Below, piece by piece: positions 55,785 through 64,000 of a stretch of 64,000 nt of DNA. Within the stretch, counting starts at the first letter, position 1. Every line of letters starts with the position of its first letter. Source of the stretch: Oculatella sp. LEGE 06141 (GTDB lineage: Bacteria; Cyanobacteriota; Cyanobacteriia; Elainellales; Elainellaceae); the NCBI RefSeq assembly GCF_015207605.1, contig NZ_JADEWO010000031.1, positions 21,163 to 85,162 of the forward strand, written 5' to 3'. The notes below the pieces were generated by a model. The model was not told the origin of the DNA and did not search any database. It was given only the letters and a program-made list of their open reading frames with translations. Both the position numbers and the translations under genes were made by a program.

Positions 55785-56260
55785 CCCAGGGAATCGCGAG
55801 TGGTAATGCCTGTTTTAGAATTGACCCCACTCGCCCGACTGCACAGCTCTTTTACCTGAACTCCATCCAGAATGGCATCGCTGAAATCGGCTCCGGTAAT
55901 ATCAGTATCGCCAAAGGTCGATCGCAGCATGATGGCCTCCACAAAGACGGCATCGCTCAAGTTGGCTCCTTGAAAATTAACCTGGTCGGCCATAGCGTTG
56001 GTTAAATCGGCACCATGTAAGTTTGCCATTGTCATGACTGAGGCGCTAAACACCGCTCCACGGATATCAGCATAGCTAAAGTCAGCCAATTCGAGGTTCG
56101 CGTTAGAAAATTCTGATGCTTGCAGGCTTTGGCCTGAGAAATCGCGTCCTTTTAGCTCAGCATTGCTGTAAGACATTGGAGTCGTCCAGTCGGCATGGGC
56201 TGGAGCGCTCCAGCCGCACACTAAAATAATTAGCAAACCAGCAAACAGTCGTTGCCACAT
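55775..56260 (-). CDS. Pentapeptide-repeat protein, exported (thylakoid lumen type)
   Basis: The product has 161 residues from the ATG at 56260, giving a clean signal peptide ([18 protein letters not shown], cleavage after AHA); a TTG at 56299 adds 13 residues. About nine tandem A(D/N)LXX repeats follow ([20 protein letters not shown] and so on), forming a right-handed quadrilateral helix. The C-terminal [21 protein letters not shown] has a likely disulfide. It resembles plant and cyanobacterial lumenal TL17/TL20-like proteins; function unknown. It overlaps purK by 10 bp. Confidence 0.85.
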   Translation of the reverse strand: MWQRLFAGLLIILVCGWSAPAHADWTTPMSYSNAELKGRDFSGQSLQASEFSNANLELADFSYADIRGAVFSASVMTMANLHGADLTNAMADQVNFQGANLSDAVFVEAIMLRSTFGDTDITGADFSDAILDGVQVKELCSRASGVNSKTGITTRDSLGCR

Positions 56261-56380
56261 TGTAAGTTTCGGTTGATTTGGGTGATCGAAGGCTGGCAAG
56301 AGGGTTACGCCAGTATTATTATCATTATCTTGCCAGGATTTGAGCGATCGCGCCTATGGCCGAGCGGTATGGCAACGGAT

Positions 56381-58570
56381 TCATTGGGGTAGTGCGATCG
56401 GAAAATGAATGCTGACCGTGGTTCCGGTTGCCATCGCCGATTCAATGGTCAGTTCGCCGTGGTGGGCTTCGACAATGCGCTTGGCGATCGCCAGCCCCAA
56501 CCCATTGCCGGAGGGTTTCGTGGTTTGAAAGGGTTGCGTTAGTTTGGGTAACAGTTCGGGTGGAATCGGCTCGCCACTGTTGTGAACTTGGATGCATACC
56601 TGCTGCTGGCTAGGAGCAAGCTTTATCGTCCAGGTGACCACGTCTCCCAGAGAAACGGCTTCACAGGCGTTGCTAATTAAGTTGATGAACACCTGCCTCA
56701 GCTTGTCTTTGTCGCCCGAGATGTTGATAGGCATTGGAGCAGCAACAAAGTGAATCTGTCGTCCGGCGGCAACAGGCATACTGCGTAGCGAGTCCAAGAG
56801 TTCTACTATCAGGGCATTTAGCTCTAGTGCACTCATCTGTAGACTTTGTTGTCTGGCATACAGCAGAATTTCATTGAGTAGCCGTTGCAGGCGATCGGAC
56901 TCTTCCAGGGCAAACGCCAGTCGGGTTTGTGCCCGTTCTGGCAACTCCAACTGCTGGAAAGACTGTAAACCCAGCAGGATTGTAGTGAGCGGATTTCGCA
57001 CCTCATGCACAATCATGGCGGCGAGTTCGCCAATTTCGGCCAGTTGTGCCATTGCTTTCTCAGTTTGTTTGCGTTCGCTGATATCACGAGCCAGAGCCAG
57101 CAACAGCAGTTGTCCGCCTGCTTCAATCAAGCTGGCGCGTACTTCAACCGGAAAGCGGGTGCCGTCTTTGCGCCGATATTCTCCGGTTATAGTGATGGAC
57201 ACTCCTGGCGCTAGCCGCTGCCAACCCGTCCGAAACTCCTCTAACGTTACCTGGGTTTCGATGTCTTGCACCGTGAGCTGCATTAGCTCTTCACGAGTGT
57301 ATTTCAGGTAGTTGCACGCCTGCTGGTTGGCATCCAAAATCTTGCCTTCAGCATTCACAACAAAAAATGCATCCGCTGCTTGCTCAACCAGGGTTCGGAA
57401 CCGCCTTTCGCTGTCCTGCAATCCTTCTTCTGCCTGCTTCCGCTGGGTGATGTCATTGGCAACCGTGAGGAGAAGTTCCTGCTGGCCGATTTTGATAAGC
57501 TCGGCTGAAAACAGCACGGTTTTTTGTTCCCCTGATTTCGTTCGGAATCGATGCTCGTGATTGCGAAAGGCTTTTTTGTCGCGTAGCAGGGCGATCATGC
57601 TATTGCCAGCATCCAGGTTGCTCCAGAGCTGTAGCTCCACGGGGGTATGGCCGATCGCCTCCTCTGGAGTGTATCCAAACACACGCTGAAAGCTCTCGTT
57701 AACGACGATAAATCGCCCCTCTGGAAAGGTGCCCAAGGTCACAGGGTTCGGGCTGCACTGAAACGCCGCTGAAAAATTTTGCTCTGATAACCGGAGCGCT
57801 ATTTCGGCTTGTTTGCGTTTGGCGATCGCCTCCGAAATTTGCTGATACATCTGGTTAAAGGCGGTAATCACTTCTCCCAATTCATCCTGACGATGGCTGG
57901 AAGCCGAATAAAACGGCTGGGGTTCTGCGTCGTTGCTAATGGCTTGACCCGCATTCAACAGGTCGCTCCGCAGCATCAAGATGGGTGTAATCAGGGTTGG
58001 TTCTAGTGCCATCAGGGTGGCGATGGTGACAAAAATGCTCACAATTAACACCAATCCGGCAATGCGTCCGATGAAGGCCACCACTTCTTGCTGTACCGTT
58101 GTCGCATCGTGACGAATGATTAAAATGTACTGACCGTCCAGCGGCGACATTTCCCACACTGCATCGTAGCGGGTTCCGTCCCGGCTTAAAAAATCACTCC
58201 GGCGATCGCTTAGCAGGGATGCCGCCGACAGTTCGGGAGCCTCACCAAAACTGCCAATGAGCACCCCCTGCGCGGTGTATAGCGCTCCGCCGGAAACGTT
58301 GCGATCGGCTTGAATGTGCTGAAGTTGTGCTAAAAGCTCGGTGCCAGAGCGGGTGCGGGTACGGTGTTCCCACATCGCAGAAAGCACGCCTGAGGCATGG
58401 GCAGCAGAAACCTCCTTGAGGTGAAACAGCAACTCTCGCTGCCGCCGATAGACCGACGGAATCAGAATGACGGCTTCAATGGCGACAATGCTGGCAAACA
58501 CCCAAAGAACGATTCGTTGTGATAGCCGAGCTTTAAATAAATGAGATACAGCTCGCAGCCTGGCTGACAC
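56381..58570 (-). CDS. PAS-domain sensor histidine kinase
   Basis: A 729-residue membrane kinase. Helices at about residues 18-38 and 165-195 flank a periplasmic sensor; a HAMP-like linker follows, then two PAS domains (about 255-375 and 380-510) and the kinase core. It is intact: H-box IVHEVRNPLTT, N-box NLISNACEAV, G2 GNGLGLAIAKRIV. The start is GTG at 58570 with GGAGAG eight bases upstream. No response regulator is adjacent, so it is an orphan kinase; its signal is unknown. Confidence 0.92.
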   Translation of the reverse strand: MSARLRAVSHLFKARLSQRIVLWVFASIVAIEAVILIPSVYRRQRELLFHLKEVSAAHASGVLSAMWEHRTRTRSGTELLAQLQHIQADRNVSGGALYTAQGVLIGSFGEAPELSAASLLSDRRSDFLSRDGTRYDAVWEMSPLDGQYILIIRHDATTVQQEVVAFIGRIAGLVLIVSIFVTIATLMALEPTLITPILMLRSDLLNAGQAISNDAEPQPFYSASSHRQDELGEVITAFNQMYQQISEAIAKRKQAEIALRLSEQNFSAAFQCSPNPVTLGTFPEGRFIVVNESFQRVFGYTPEEAIGHTPVELQLWSNLDAGNSMIALLRDKKAFRNHEHRFRTKSGEQKTVLFSAELIKIGQQELLLTVANDITQRKQAEEGLQDSERRFRTLVEQAADAFFVVNAEGKILDANQQACNYLKYTREELMQLTVQDIETQVTLEEFRTGWQRLAPGVSITITGEYRRKDGTRFPVEVRASLIEAGGQLLLLALARDISERKQTEKAMAQLAEIGELAAMIVHEVRNPLTTILLGLQSFQQLELPERAQTRLAFALEESDRLQRLLNEILLYARQQSLQMSALELNALIVELLDSLRSMPVAAGRQIHFVAAPMPINISGDKDKLRQVFINLISNACEAVSLGDVVTWTIKLAPSQQQVCIQVHNSGEPIPPELLPKLTQPFQTTKPSGNGLGLAIAKRIVEAHHGELTIESAMATGTTVSIHFPIALPQ

Positions 58571-58749
58571 GTCTGCACTCTCCTATGGGGCTATTGGGTA
58601 AAAGTGCTGATTTCCAAGAGTCGGCAAGGCGCTGTTGAGGGAGAGCCGCTTCAACTTCTAGCGAACAGATCACCAATGAAGTATAGAGATTTTATCAAGG
58701 GACTGCATTTCCGCTACTGTTTCACAGTTTTTCTTTGTATTCGCCTAAG

Positions 58750-61179
58750 TTATTCGGGATTGGTGTGCAGGTGGCGATGGTTGATCAAGAATTGAGCTTC
58801 TTCTGCTCGATCGCCGTTGGGATAACGTTGCACGATTTGTTCTAAAGAGCCGAGTTGACCACTGAGGGCATATTTAGAAAACAGTAAGTCATCAATGTAG
58901 ACGCTTTGCGGGAAGGTGCGCTGCAATTGCTCGATCGCCTCATTCAGCGCATTGAGATAATCCTGCTCATACTGGTCGTATTGCGATTGCCATTCATCGT
59001 AGTAATCGAGGTTAGCTGCTGCGGTTGGATCGGGAATGGCGATCGTGCTCTTAACCCCTGCCGGGGGATGAATACGAAAGGTTTCGCCCAACGGATGGTC
59101 TTCCCATTGCCAGAGCAGCGTTTCGGTTGCCATGTAAATTGCTTTCTCGCGCATGGAAGCAGGAATATTGGGATCGTCCAACAGCTTTTGATAGAGGGAC
59201 AGGGCGATCGCGTTCTGGCTCCCTTGCTGGTAGGACAACCGCACCGCCTCTGGCGATCGCACCGCCTGGTTACAAACCCAAAAAATGGTGCAGTAGTAGT
59301 TGCTCCAATCTCCGGTCGGCAATAAAGCAGTACGGCCATCGTCCCACACCGCTAAATAACCATTCTTCCAGCCGCCTTCTCCAGCCCAATTTGAGGCCAG
59401 TTCATACCGAGACTGAGGTGTATTGGTGGCCTGTAATTGTTGCAACTGGTGCCACTTTTGCCGTTGCTCTGCCAGCAAGGTTTGCATATCCTCCAGGGTT
59501 GTGTTGGGGCGGAAGGCATACCCAAACCGCTCATCGGCACCGTAATACCTCTCTAATACCTCTTGAAGCGGCGCAAAATTTAGCCCGTTCGATGTTTGCA
59601 GGGCTTGGGCGTAGTCCTGAGCGCGGGCCTGATGTACAGCCAGAGCATACTGAAATAATGGGGCGATCGCCTCATTTTGATGCTGCTCTAGTACCGTTGC
59701 CAGTTGGTCGGTGGTTAGTCCAACATCCAGCAGCGATCGCACGTGCGGGTAGGCCAAGTAAGCGGCATCGCCATCCCCAATAGGTTGCGTCATCAAGGCG
59801 ATCCAGTGTTCCATTGCCTCCATCACCTTGTTCTGGTCTTGCAGGCTCCGAGCCAGAAAATAGGTAGCGTCGTCGGCTCCAGGATGATCGGAGTACTGGT
59901 TTAGCCATGTTTGCCAATTCTGTTCTCGCTGGGCGGCTGGGGTCTGTTCTGCCTGCTCTACACTGGTTTCGCTGCGCGGTTCTCCACCAAAGTAGTAGAT
60001 TCCCCTCAACTCTCCATATTCTTTTGATGCCCGAATGAACCTGGACTGGGGATACTGCTCGGCCATGCCTACCAGCAAATAGTAAGCGTGGGTTCCCCAA
60101 TCGACTGTTTGAGGGAAAAAGCCATAGCTAACGGCGCGAGTCAGGGTATGAAGGGGCGTTAAGTCGCCATTGAGGATGGTTTGCAGCAATCTTCTGCCTT
60201 GCGGGTCGCCATGCCGATTGAGTTCTGCGATCGCCCATACTTGCTCGCTCGATTCAGGATTTGTTGCCAGATGCCGCAATAACGCTGCTCCCAGTGCAGA
60301 TATCTCACCTGCGCGTATCTCTCCTAAGCGAGTCACCAGGAAATACTCCTGCGTTTGCGGGCTGAGGTTGCGATAAATGTTTATAGCCTGCTGAATTTGA
60401 GCTGTCGTCAAGGGGGTACGCTGCTCAAGCTGGTTCCACTCGTCCAGGGCTGGGTCAAGTGCTGGATGGGATGGTGCTGCTGGTTGAGGCGGCAGTAACT
60501 CTTCGTAACCTAACAGAGCCGTTAAAAAACTCAAATTAAACTGGCTGTAGTAATCGGGTGATGTTTCCGGTTCTAGATAATCTTGCGCCAGTCGAATCAG
60601 GCGATCGCGCGTCTCTGGATCGTCCAAACCAAACTCTGGTTGCCAGTTCCACTCGTAAGGGGCATCAATAGTTGGATCGAGCACCAGAGCAGGATTCCCA
60701 GTGACTAAGTAGAAATCGGGCGCTTTTGCCTGGTGCTGGAGCTGCTGTTCTAGCCAGAGGGTTGTGTAGGGCTTGCCAAGTGAGCGGATGCCAACAACGC
60801 CATAGGTTTGGCGCGTTGGATCGGCAGAGCGAGCGTAATACGCTAACAGCGGATAGGCTCTGGCACCATAGCGTTGCCAAACAGGATTGGCGAGCTGATT
60901 GTTACCCCATTTCAGGATCATCAGATCTTGCCGCACCGATCGAGCGATCGGCTGCCAAGCTGGGTCAAAGCGGAGACGATCGCGCAACTCGGCATCAATA
61001 GAGAGGTTTGTTAGCTCCTCAGGACTGAGCTGTTCTGCTTGACGGTTCGCTTCTTCAGGGGACGGAAGCAGTTGGGGCGATCGCCCCAGTGACAGCCAGC
61101 CAACGGCTAACGTTCCAGCCGTTGCAGCCACAATCAAAAGCCGTTGAGTGACTACTAAATTCGTGAAGACCCTAACCAT
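58750..61179 (-). CDS. Large TPR/helical-repeat protein, membrane-anchored, unknown function
   Basis: An 809-residue protein with an N-terminal anchor (about residues 12-27, LLIVAATAGTLAVGWL) and then helical, Gln/Leu-rich sequence resembling degenerate TPR or HEAT-like repeats (YPLLAYYARSA; YFLARSLQDQNKVMEAMEHW; YPHVRSLLDVGLT). It lacks the SLT transglycosylase domain found in some look-alikes. Probably a periplasmic or lumenal assembly factor. Conserved in cyanobacteria as I recall. The start is the ATG at 61179. Confidence 0.75.
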   Translation of the reverse strand: MVRVFTNLVVTQRLLIVAATAGTLAVGWLSLGRSPQLLPSPEEANRQAEQLSPEELTNLSIDAELRDRLRFDPAWQPIARSVRQDLMILKWGNNQLANPVWQRYGARAYPLLAYYARSADPTRQTYGVVGIRSLGKPYTTLWLEQQLQHQAKAPDFYLVTGNPALVLDPTIDAPYEWNWQPEFGLDDPETRDRLIRLAQDYLEPETSPDYYSQFNLSFLTALLGYEELLPPQPAAPSHPALDPALDEWNQLEQRTPLTTAQIQQAINIYRNLSPQTQEYFLVTRLGEIRAGEISALGAALLRHLATNPESSEQVWAIAELNRHGDPQGRRLLQTILNGDLTPLHTLTRAVSYGFFPQTVDWGTHAYYLLVGMAEQYPQSRFIRASKEYGELRGIYYFGGEPRSETSVEQAEQTPAAQREQNWQTWLNQYSDHPGADDATYFLARSLQDQNKVMEAMEHWIALMTQPIGDGDAAYLAYPHVRSLLDVGLTTDQLATVLEQHQNEAIAPLFQYALAVHQARAQDYAQALQTSNGLNFAPLQEVLERYYGADERFGYAFRPNTTLEDMQTLLAEQRQKWHQLQQLQATNTPQSRYELASNWAGEGGWKNGYLAVWDDGRTALLPTGDWSNYYCTIFWVCNQAVRSPEAVRLSYQQGSQNAIALSLYQKLLDDPNIPASMREKAIYMATETLLWQWEDHPLGETFRIHPPAGVKSTIAIPDPTAAANLDYYDEWQSQYDQYEQDYLNALNEAIEQLQRTFPQSVYIDDLLFSKYALSGQLGSLEQIVQRYPNGDRAEEAQFLINHRHLHTNPE

Positions 61180-61193
61180 ACTGCTGCGAATTC

Positions 61194-61364
61194 ATGAATC
61201 GATTTGATCCGCCCAAAGATCAGCCCCACCTGAGTTACCTTGAGGCAGTGCAGATGAGGCTGGAGACGCAGTTAGGAGGTATCTTGAACATCAACTTAGC
61301 TGCTGAAATCCAGTTATCTTTCCCTCTTAATAAGTTCTTAAGCTATGGGCTGAATTTGAACTGA
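61194..61364 (+). CDS. Possible 56-residue protein
   Basis: ATG at 61194 opens 56 codons: a polar start (MNRFDPPKDQPHLSYLEAV), an amphipathic helix-like QMRLETQLGGIL and a more hydrophobic end. No ribosome binding site is apparent, and the frame begins 14 bp from the divergent repeat-protein start, where promoter elements would be expected. Codon use looks ordinary. Treat as a hypothesis. Confidence 0.3.
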   Translation: MNRFDPPKDQPHLSYLEAVQMRLETQLGGILNINLAAEIQLSFPLNKFLSYGLNLN

Positions 61365-61371
61365 ATTTGAA
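61350..61371. repeat. Short tandem repeat
   Basis: CTGAATTTGAA is repeated in tandem at 61350-61360 and 61361-61371, followed by the partial GTGAATTGG. It overlaps the end of the possible 56-codon frame. Confidence 0.7.
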
Positions 61372-61723
61372 GTGAATTGGTTGCAAGCACTACAAATGCC
61401 GCAAGTTCCACTAGCCTAACCCCGCTCTTAGGCGCAGAAGGCGGATGTTTGCAAAACTGTAACTGCTGCCCGACTACCACGATTGACCCACAACTATCAA
61501 TAGTTCGACATGGTTCGAGATGGAGGGACGAGTCGCTGCGAAATTATAGCTCTAAGTCCCCAGAATTGGGATTCTCTTAGGGTCTTAAGGTGGGGCGCGA
61601 ATCTTTATCGTGCAGCACCGCTCTGCTGTCGTTTTCCTACTAGCTAACTGAGACGCAATCGCGCCTCCGGCAGCATAACGTTGGAGTTGGTATGCTCTGG
61701 TTTTCTTGAACTCTGGTCTTAAA

Positions 61724-61795
61724 CTCCCCAGGCAGGATTCGAACCTGCGACCAATCGGTTAACAGCCGACCGCTCTACCACTGAGCTACTGAGGA
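61724..61795 (-). tRNA. trnN: tRNA-Asn (anticodon GTT)
   Basis: Read on the minus strand, the 72-nt sequence folds as a standard tRNA: acceptor TCCTCAG paired with CTGGGGA, D-loop with AGTGGTAGAGC, anticodon loop CTGTTAA with GTT, and T-arm GCAGGTTCGAATCCTGC. No CCA is encoded, as is common in cyanobacteria. It lies 77 bp upstream of the end of the YacP gene and is transcribed in the same direction. Confidence 0.97.
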
Positions 61796-61872
61796 ACGCG
61801 AATCTTATCTTAACCAGGTTGAACCCGTTTGGCAAGTCCTAAAACTGTATTTTTGCGAGCAAATTGAACTTT

Positions 61873-62439
61873 TTAGAGTTCATCTAAAGGCCAGCCCATG
61901 CGTAGCTGTGCTAATCGTTGTTGAGCAGCAGGATCGAGCGAGTTGGATAAGAAACGATTGGGCGATCGCTTCTTATGGGTTTGTCGCTGCTTGCGCCGCA
62001 CGCGCTGATGGGAAAGTTCTACCTCGACCAACAGTTGCTGTGTTGACATCCACTCAGCCCCATAACCAACTACGGTTAACTGTTGCGCTCGGTCGGAGGT
62101 TGCTACAATCAGCCGCTGTTCAAACTTGCGTAGGTCGCTACGAAATAGGGAACAGGTTCGCTCAATATAAGAATCTGCGGTTTGGCGATAGTCGGTGTAG
62201 CAAATAGACAACGTTGGTGTAACCACTTCGCGGCTACCCGGTGTGTCTTGGTATTGCGCGTCAAAGACAATTCTGGTGTCAAACCCGTGAAATGCACTGT
62301 ATCCGACCAGTGCTTCGATTAACTCTCGCCGCGCTGCTTCTAAACCATATCGATCACGAGCGCATTGCAAATTAGACCAGGCTCCAATTACGTTGTAGCC
62401 ATCTACCAGTAGCAATGCCTGCGGTTTAGGGCGTGGCAT
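61873..62439 (-). CDS. NYN domain ribonuclease, YacP/Rae1-like
   Basis: A 188-residue protein with a PIN-like NYN fold: LLLVDGYNVIGAW (first Asp), the acidic RIVFDAQYQ, DSYIERTC and IVATSDRAQQ. B. subtilis YacP (Rae1) cuts mRNA in the ribosome A-site, and cyanobacterial homologues form the same family. The basic tail HQRVRRKQRQTHKKRS may contact RNA. The start is the ATG at 62439. The ribosome-linked role is inferred from the family. Confidence 0.88.
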   Translation of the reverse strand: MPRPKPQALLLVDGYNVIGAWSNLQCARDRYGLEAARRELIEALVGYSAFHGFDTRIVFDAQYQDTPGSREVVTPTLSICYTDYRQTADSYIERTCSLFRSDLRKFEQRLIVATSDRAQQLTVVGYGAEWMSTQQLLVEVELSHQRVRRKQRQTHKKRSPNRFLSNSLDPAAQQRLAQLRMGWPLDEL

Positions 62440-62616
62440 GGTTAAGTCATTAGATAAACATCAGGTCAGAGCTATTTCATATTCTTATCATGCCACTTTT
62501 TTGTTGCATTATGTGAATCATCTGGAGAAATAATGAACGCCAGACGACTGTTGTAGATGCTTGGGAGATAAGGTTGAGAGCCAATTGAGGTGAATCGTGC
62601 AAATTCCGGCGCTACT

Positions 62617-63300
62617 CTAGGCCGCGTCTGGCGTTTGCATTAGCCGCTGTTTTAGCCGTTCTGGATCGCCGTCATCTACCACTTGCCCTTGCTCTAGTAA
62701 GAAAGCTCCATCACAATAATCCAGTTCATCTAGCCGATGCGTGACCCATAGCGCGGTTAGCCCTCTGCTTTTAACGAGTCGCTGAACCTGCGCTACCAGA
62801 TCGAGCTGGCTATCTGGATCGAGAAGTGCAGTTGGTTCATCCAACAGTAAAACGTTACAGTGACGTGCGATCGCTCCTGCAATGGCAATGCGTTGCTTTT
62901 GGCCGCCGCTGAGTGCGTAAATGGGTCGCCGCTGCAAATGCTGGAGGTTAACGGCGGTTAACGCTTCCTCGACGCGCTGACGAATTTCGGGAAACGACAA
63001 GTTTTCGTCTACCAATCCAAACGCAATATCGGCTCCAACGGTGGGCATCACCAACTGGTGATCAGGATTTTGAAAGACAAAACCCACCGGGGGGAGAACG
63101 TCGATTTCGCCAGATTGGGGAACGAGTAATCCCGCCAGCAATCGCAGAAGGGTCGATTTTCCGCTGCCGTTGGTGCCCAACAGCATCCAAAACTCGCCCC
63201 TGGGAACGGTCAAGGAGCAGTTACGCAAAACAGAATTGCCCGATGACCATTGAAAGGTTAAGTCTCGAATGGCGATCGCTGGTACGGGAGGGTGTGTCAT
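62617..63300 (-). CDS. Energy-coupling factor type ABC ATPase
   Basis: A 227-residue ATP-binding protein of CbiO/EcfA type: Walker A GTNGSGKSTLL, Q-loop FQNPDHQL, signature LSGGQKQRIA, Walker B VLLLDEPTALLD and the H-loop VTHRLDEL. The F-Q-N-P-D-H-Q motif is typical of ECF ATPases for cobalt, nickel or vitamin uptake. No transmembrane EcfT or S component is adjacent, so its partners must be elsewhere. It starts 23 bp after the UPF0367 gene on the same strand. Confidence 0.9.
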   Translation of the reverse strand: MTHPPVPAIAIRDLTFQWSSGNSVLRNCSLTVPRGEFWMLLGTNGSGKSTLLRLLAGLLVPQSGEIDVLPPVGFVFQNPDHQLVMPTVGADIAFGLVDENLSFPEIRQRVEEALTAVNLQHLQRRPIYALSGGQKQRIAIAGAIARHCNVLLLDEPTALLDPDSQLDLVAQVQRLVKSRGLTALWVTHRLDELDYCDGAFLLEQGQVVDDGDPERLKQRLMQTPDAA

Positions 63301-63323
63301 GGTTTATCTAAAGCAGGTATACG

Positions 63324-63593
63324 CTATTCTGCCAGGGCGAAAAAGCCTGGAGGTCTACCCGAAGCGGTCGCGGTGCTGGACTTTTCAGCCATTTGCACTG
63401 CCGAAATTTCGCTCACAAGAATACCGATTGTCTTCTCTACTTGCTGCTCACAGGTCAGCTCTAACACGGTAGGATTTCCATTCCGAAGGGCATCTAGAAT
63501 TTGCTGATACAGCGCTTTTGCGCCTTCGGCTGTTTTTCGCTGCACCGACAACGCCATCGGTGTACTTTTCAACGTCACGTCAATAATGAACAT
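63324..63593 (-). CDS. UPF0367 family protein
   Basis: An 89-residue protein: MFIIDVTLKSTPMALSVQRK, then ALYQQILDALRNGNPTVLEL, TCEQQVEKTIGILVSEISAVQM, and a low-complexity tail. This matches the small cyanobacterial UPF0367 family of unknown function. The start is the ATG at 63593. It is divergent from psbD over 280 bp and upstream of the ECF-type ATPase, likely in one transcript. Confidence 0.85.
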   Translation of the reverse strand: MFIIDVTLKSTPMALSVQRKTAEGAKALYQQILDALRNGNPTVLELTCEQQVEKTIGILVSEISAVQMAEKSSTATASGRPPGFFALAE

Positions 63594-63721
63594 ATCTTCT
63601 AAGGACTATCCAACTGAATTAGCAGAACCAATTTCTATTATCTCAAATGTTTTCAACTGTCTTAAACCACTTGGTCTAAGCAAGTTTCCGCTGCTGCACC
63701 AAACTAACTTAGCGGAAAGAG

Positions 63722-63750
63722 TGAACAATCTGAGAGAGTATCGATATAAT
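63722..63750 (+). promoter_or_regulatory. Candidate psbD promoter
   Basis: A perfect TATAAT (63745-63750) lies 17 bases after TGAACA (63722-63727, four of six matches to TTGACA), 124 bp before the psbD ATG. GAGTAGA and TCTACTC (about 63751-63783) then form an inverted repeat in the leader. This fits a light-regulated psbD with a leader of about 115 nt; the start site itself is inferred. Confidence 0.45.
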
Positions 63751-63873
63751 GAGTAGAAGAGTAAAGAAAAGTAAACTCTACTCAGATTTCATCGCGTTTT
63801 CTGCTCTTGAGTATGAGAACGCAGTGTCATTAACACGAAATCATCTGTAGTTATATATTTGGAGATTCGCGCT

Positions 63874-64000
63874 ATGACCATAGCAATGGGACGAGCGCAA
63901 GCCAATCGAGGATGGTTTGATGTCCTCGATGACTGGCTAAAGCGCGACCGATTCGTCTTCGTTGGCTGGTCTGGTCTACTGCTGTTCCCCTGCGCCTACC
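63874..64000 (+). CDS. psbD: Photosystem II D2 protein (3' partial)
   Basis: The frame from ATG at 63874 encodes the D2 N-terminus ([20 protein letters not shown], then [16 protein letters not shown]) and runs off the right edge after 42 residues of about 352. GGAG lies nine bases before the ATG. D2 binds pheophytin, chlorophyll and plastoquinone QA with D1. psbC usually follows and would be outside the window. Confidence 0.97.
   Translation, partial: MTIAMGRAQANRGWFDVLDDWLKRDRFVFVGWSGLLLFPCAY

Larger units (their letters stand above)
61180..61723. other. Region between the repeat-protein gene and tRNA-Asn
   Basis: About 540 bp. A 56-codon plus-strand frame occurs at 61194-61364 and a direct repeat of CTGAATTTGAA at 61350-61371. 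Beyond 61364 only unsupported frames occur, and the stretch 61600-61723 shows no clear element. Confidence 0.4.

Noticed and set aside
61377..61580. 67-codon plus-strand frame before tRNA-Asn
   Set aside because: Low-complexity Ser/Thr/Cys composition, no ribosome binding site and no supporting context.
1..64000. Mobile elements, prophage, CRISPR arrays or defence systems
   Set aside because: No transposase, integrase, phage structural gene, regularly spaced repeat array or restriction/toxin gene was seen; the gene content is core-like throughout. The many GCGATCGC octamers are the normal HIP1 sites of cyanobacteria, not an array.

Overview
The window is chromosomal DNA of a cyanobacterium. 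The evidence is the start of psbD (photosystem II D2) at the right edge, rpaB, a c6-type cytochrome, a cyanobacterial-type Hfq, a cyanobacterial RNase E ending in an arginine-rich nonapeptide, several families known mainly from cyanobacteria (DUF3531, DUF1997, DUF3611, UPF0367), and the octamer GCGATCGC (HIP1) scattered throughout. Gene content (mreBCD, many two-component and GAF/PAS proteins, moderate GC) would suit a filamentous Leptolyngbya/Oscillatoria-like organism, but the genus is inference.

Layout. 1-5.3 kb: envelope and ion homeostasis (end of a SPOR-type protein, L,D-transpeptidase, ComFB-family protein, M23 peptidase, CPA2 antiporter with TrkA domains). 5.4-7.3 kb: divergent hfq and dapF, then a small conserved protein. 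7.3-12 kb: ABC1-family kinase-like protein with a PP2C phosphatase, YdcF protein, AI-2E family transporter. 12.2-16.7 kb, minus strand: rpaB, plsX, fabH, fabD, plsC, linking a redox/light response regulator to fatty-acid initiation and phospholipid synthesis; radA is divergent. 18.5-26.2 kb: GNAT enzyme, dihaem cytochrome c, secA, and a very large multi-GAF protein with a degenerate kinase domain. 26.6-32.2 kb: pyrD, DUF3531, Nudix, ssb, and the mreBCD shape operon. 32.2-38.3 kb: HAD hydrolase, cytochrome c6-like protein with a coupled methyltransferase, DUF362, an exported unknown, pheA, DUF1997. 38.3-44.8 kb: rnhB, rne, a B12-type radical SAM protein, a STAS protein. 44.8-47 kb is gene-poor and carries two unknown small genes. 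47.1-56.3 kb: clpS, CPBP protease, DUF3611, FGGY kinase with an SGNH protein, a small membrane protein, an ABC exporter, purK with a lumenal pentapeptide protein. 56.4-64 kb: PAS histidine kinase, large repeat protein, tRNA-Asn, YacP nuclease, ECF-type ATPase with UPF0367, psbD.

Most of the window is ordinary core genome. I see no transposase, integrase, prophage, CRISPR array, toxin-antitoxin or defence cluster. The signals most worth following are small or non-coding: a 64-residue protein that aligns without gaps to the N-terminal module of the ComFB-family protein 44 kb away; a structured divergent intergenic region between the M23 peptidase and the K+/Na+ antiporter; a candidate rne promoter with a dyad in a 20-bp spacer; paired palindromes upstream of a possible 26-residue membrane peptide; a 46-residue membrane protein with a strong ribosome binding site and terminator; and a multi-GAF protein that looks like a pseudokinase. 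All annotation is by eye from motifs and remembered family features; no database search was run.
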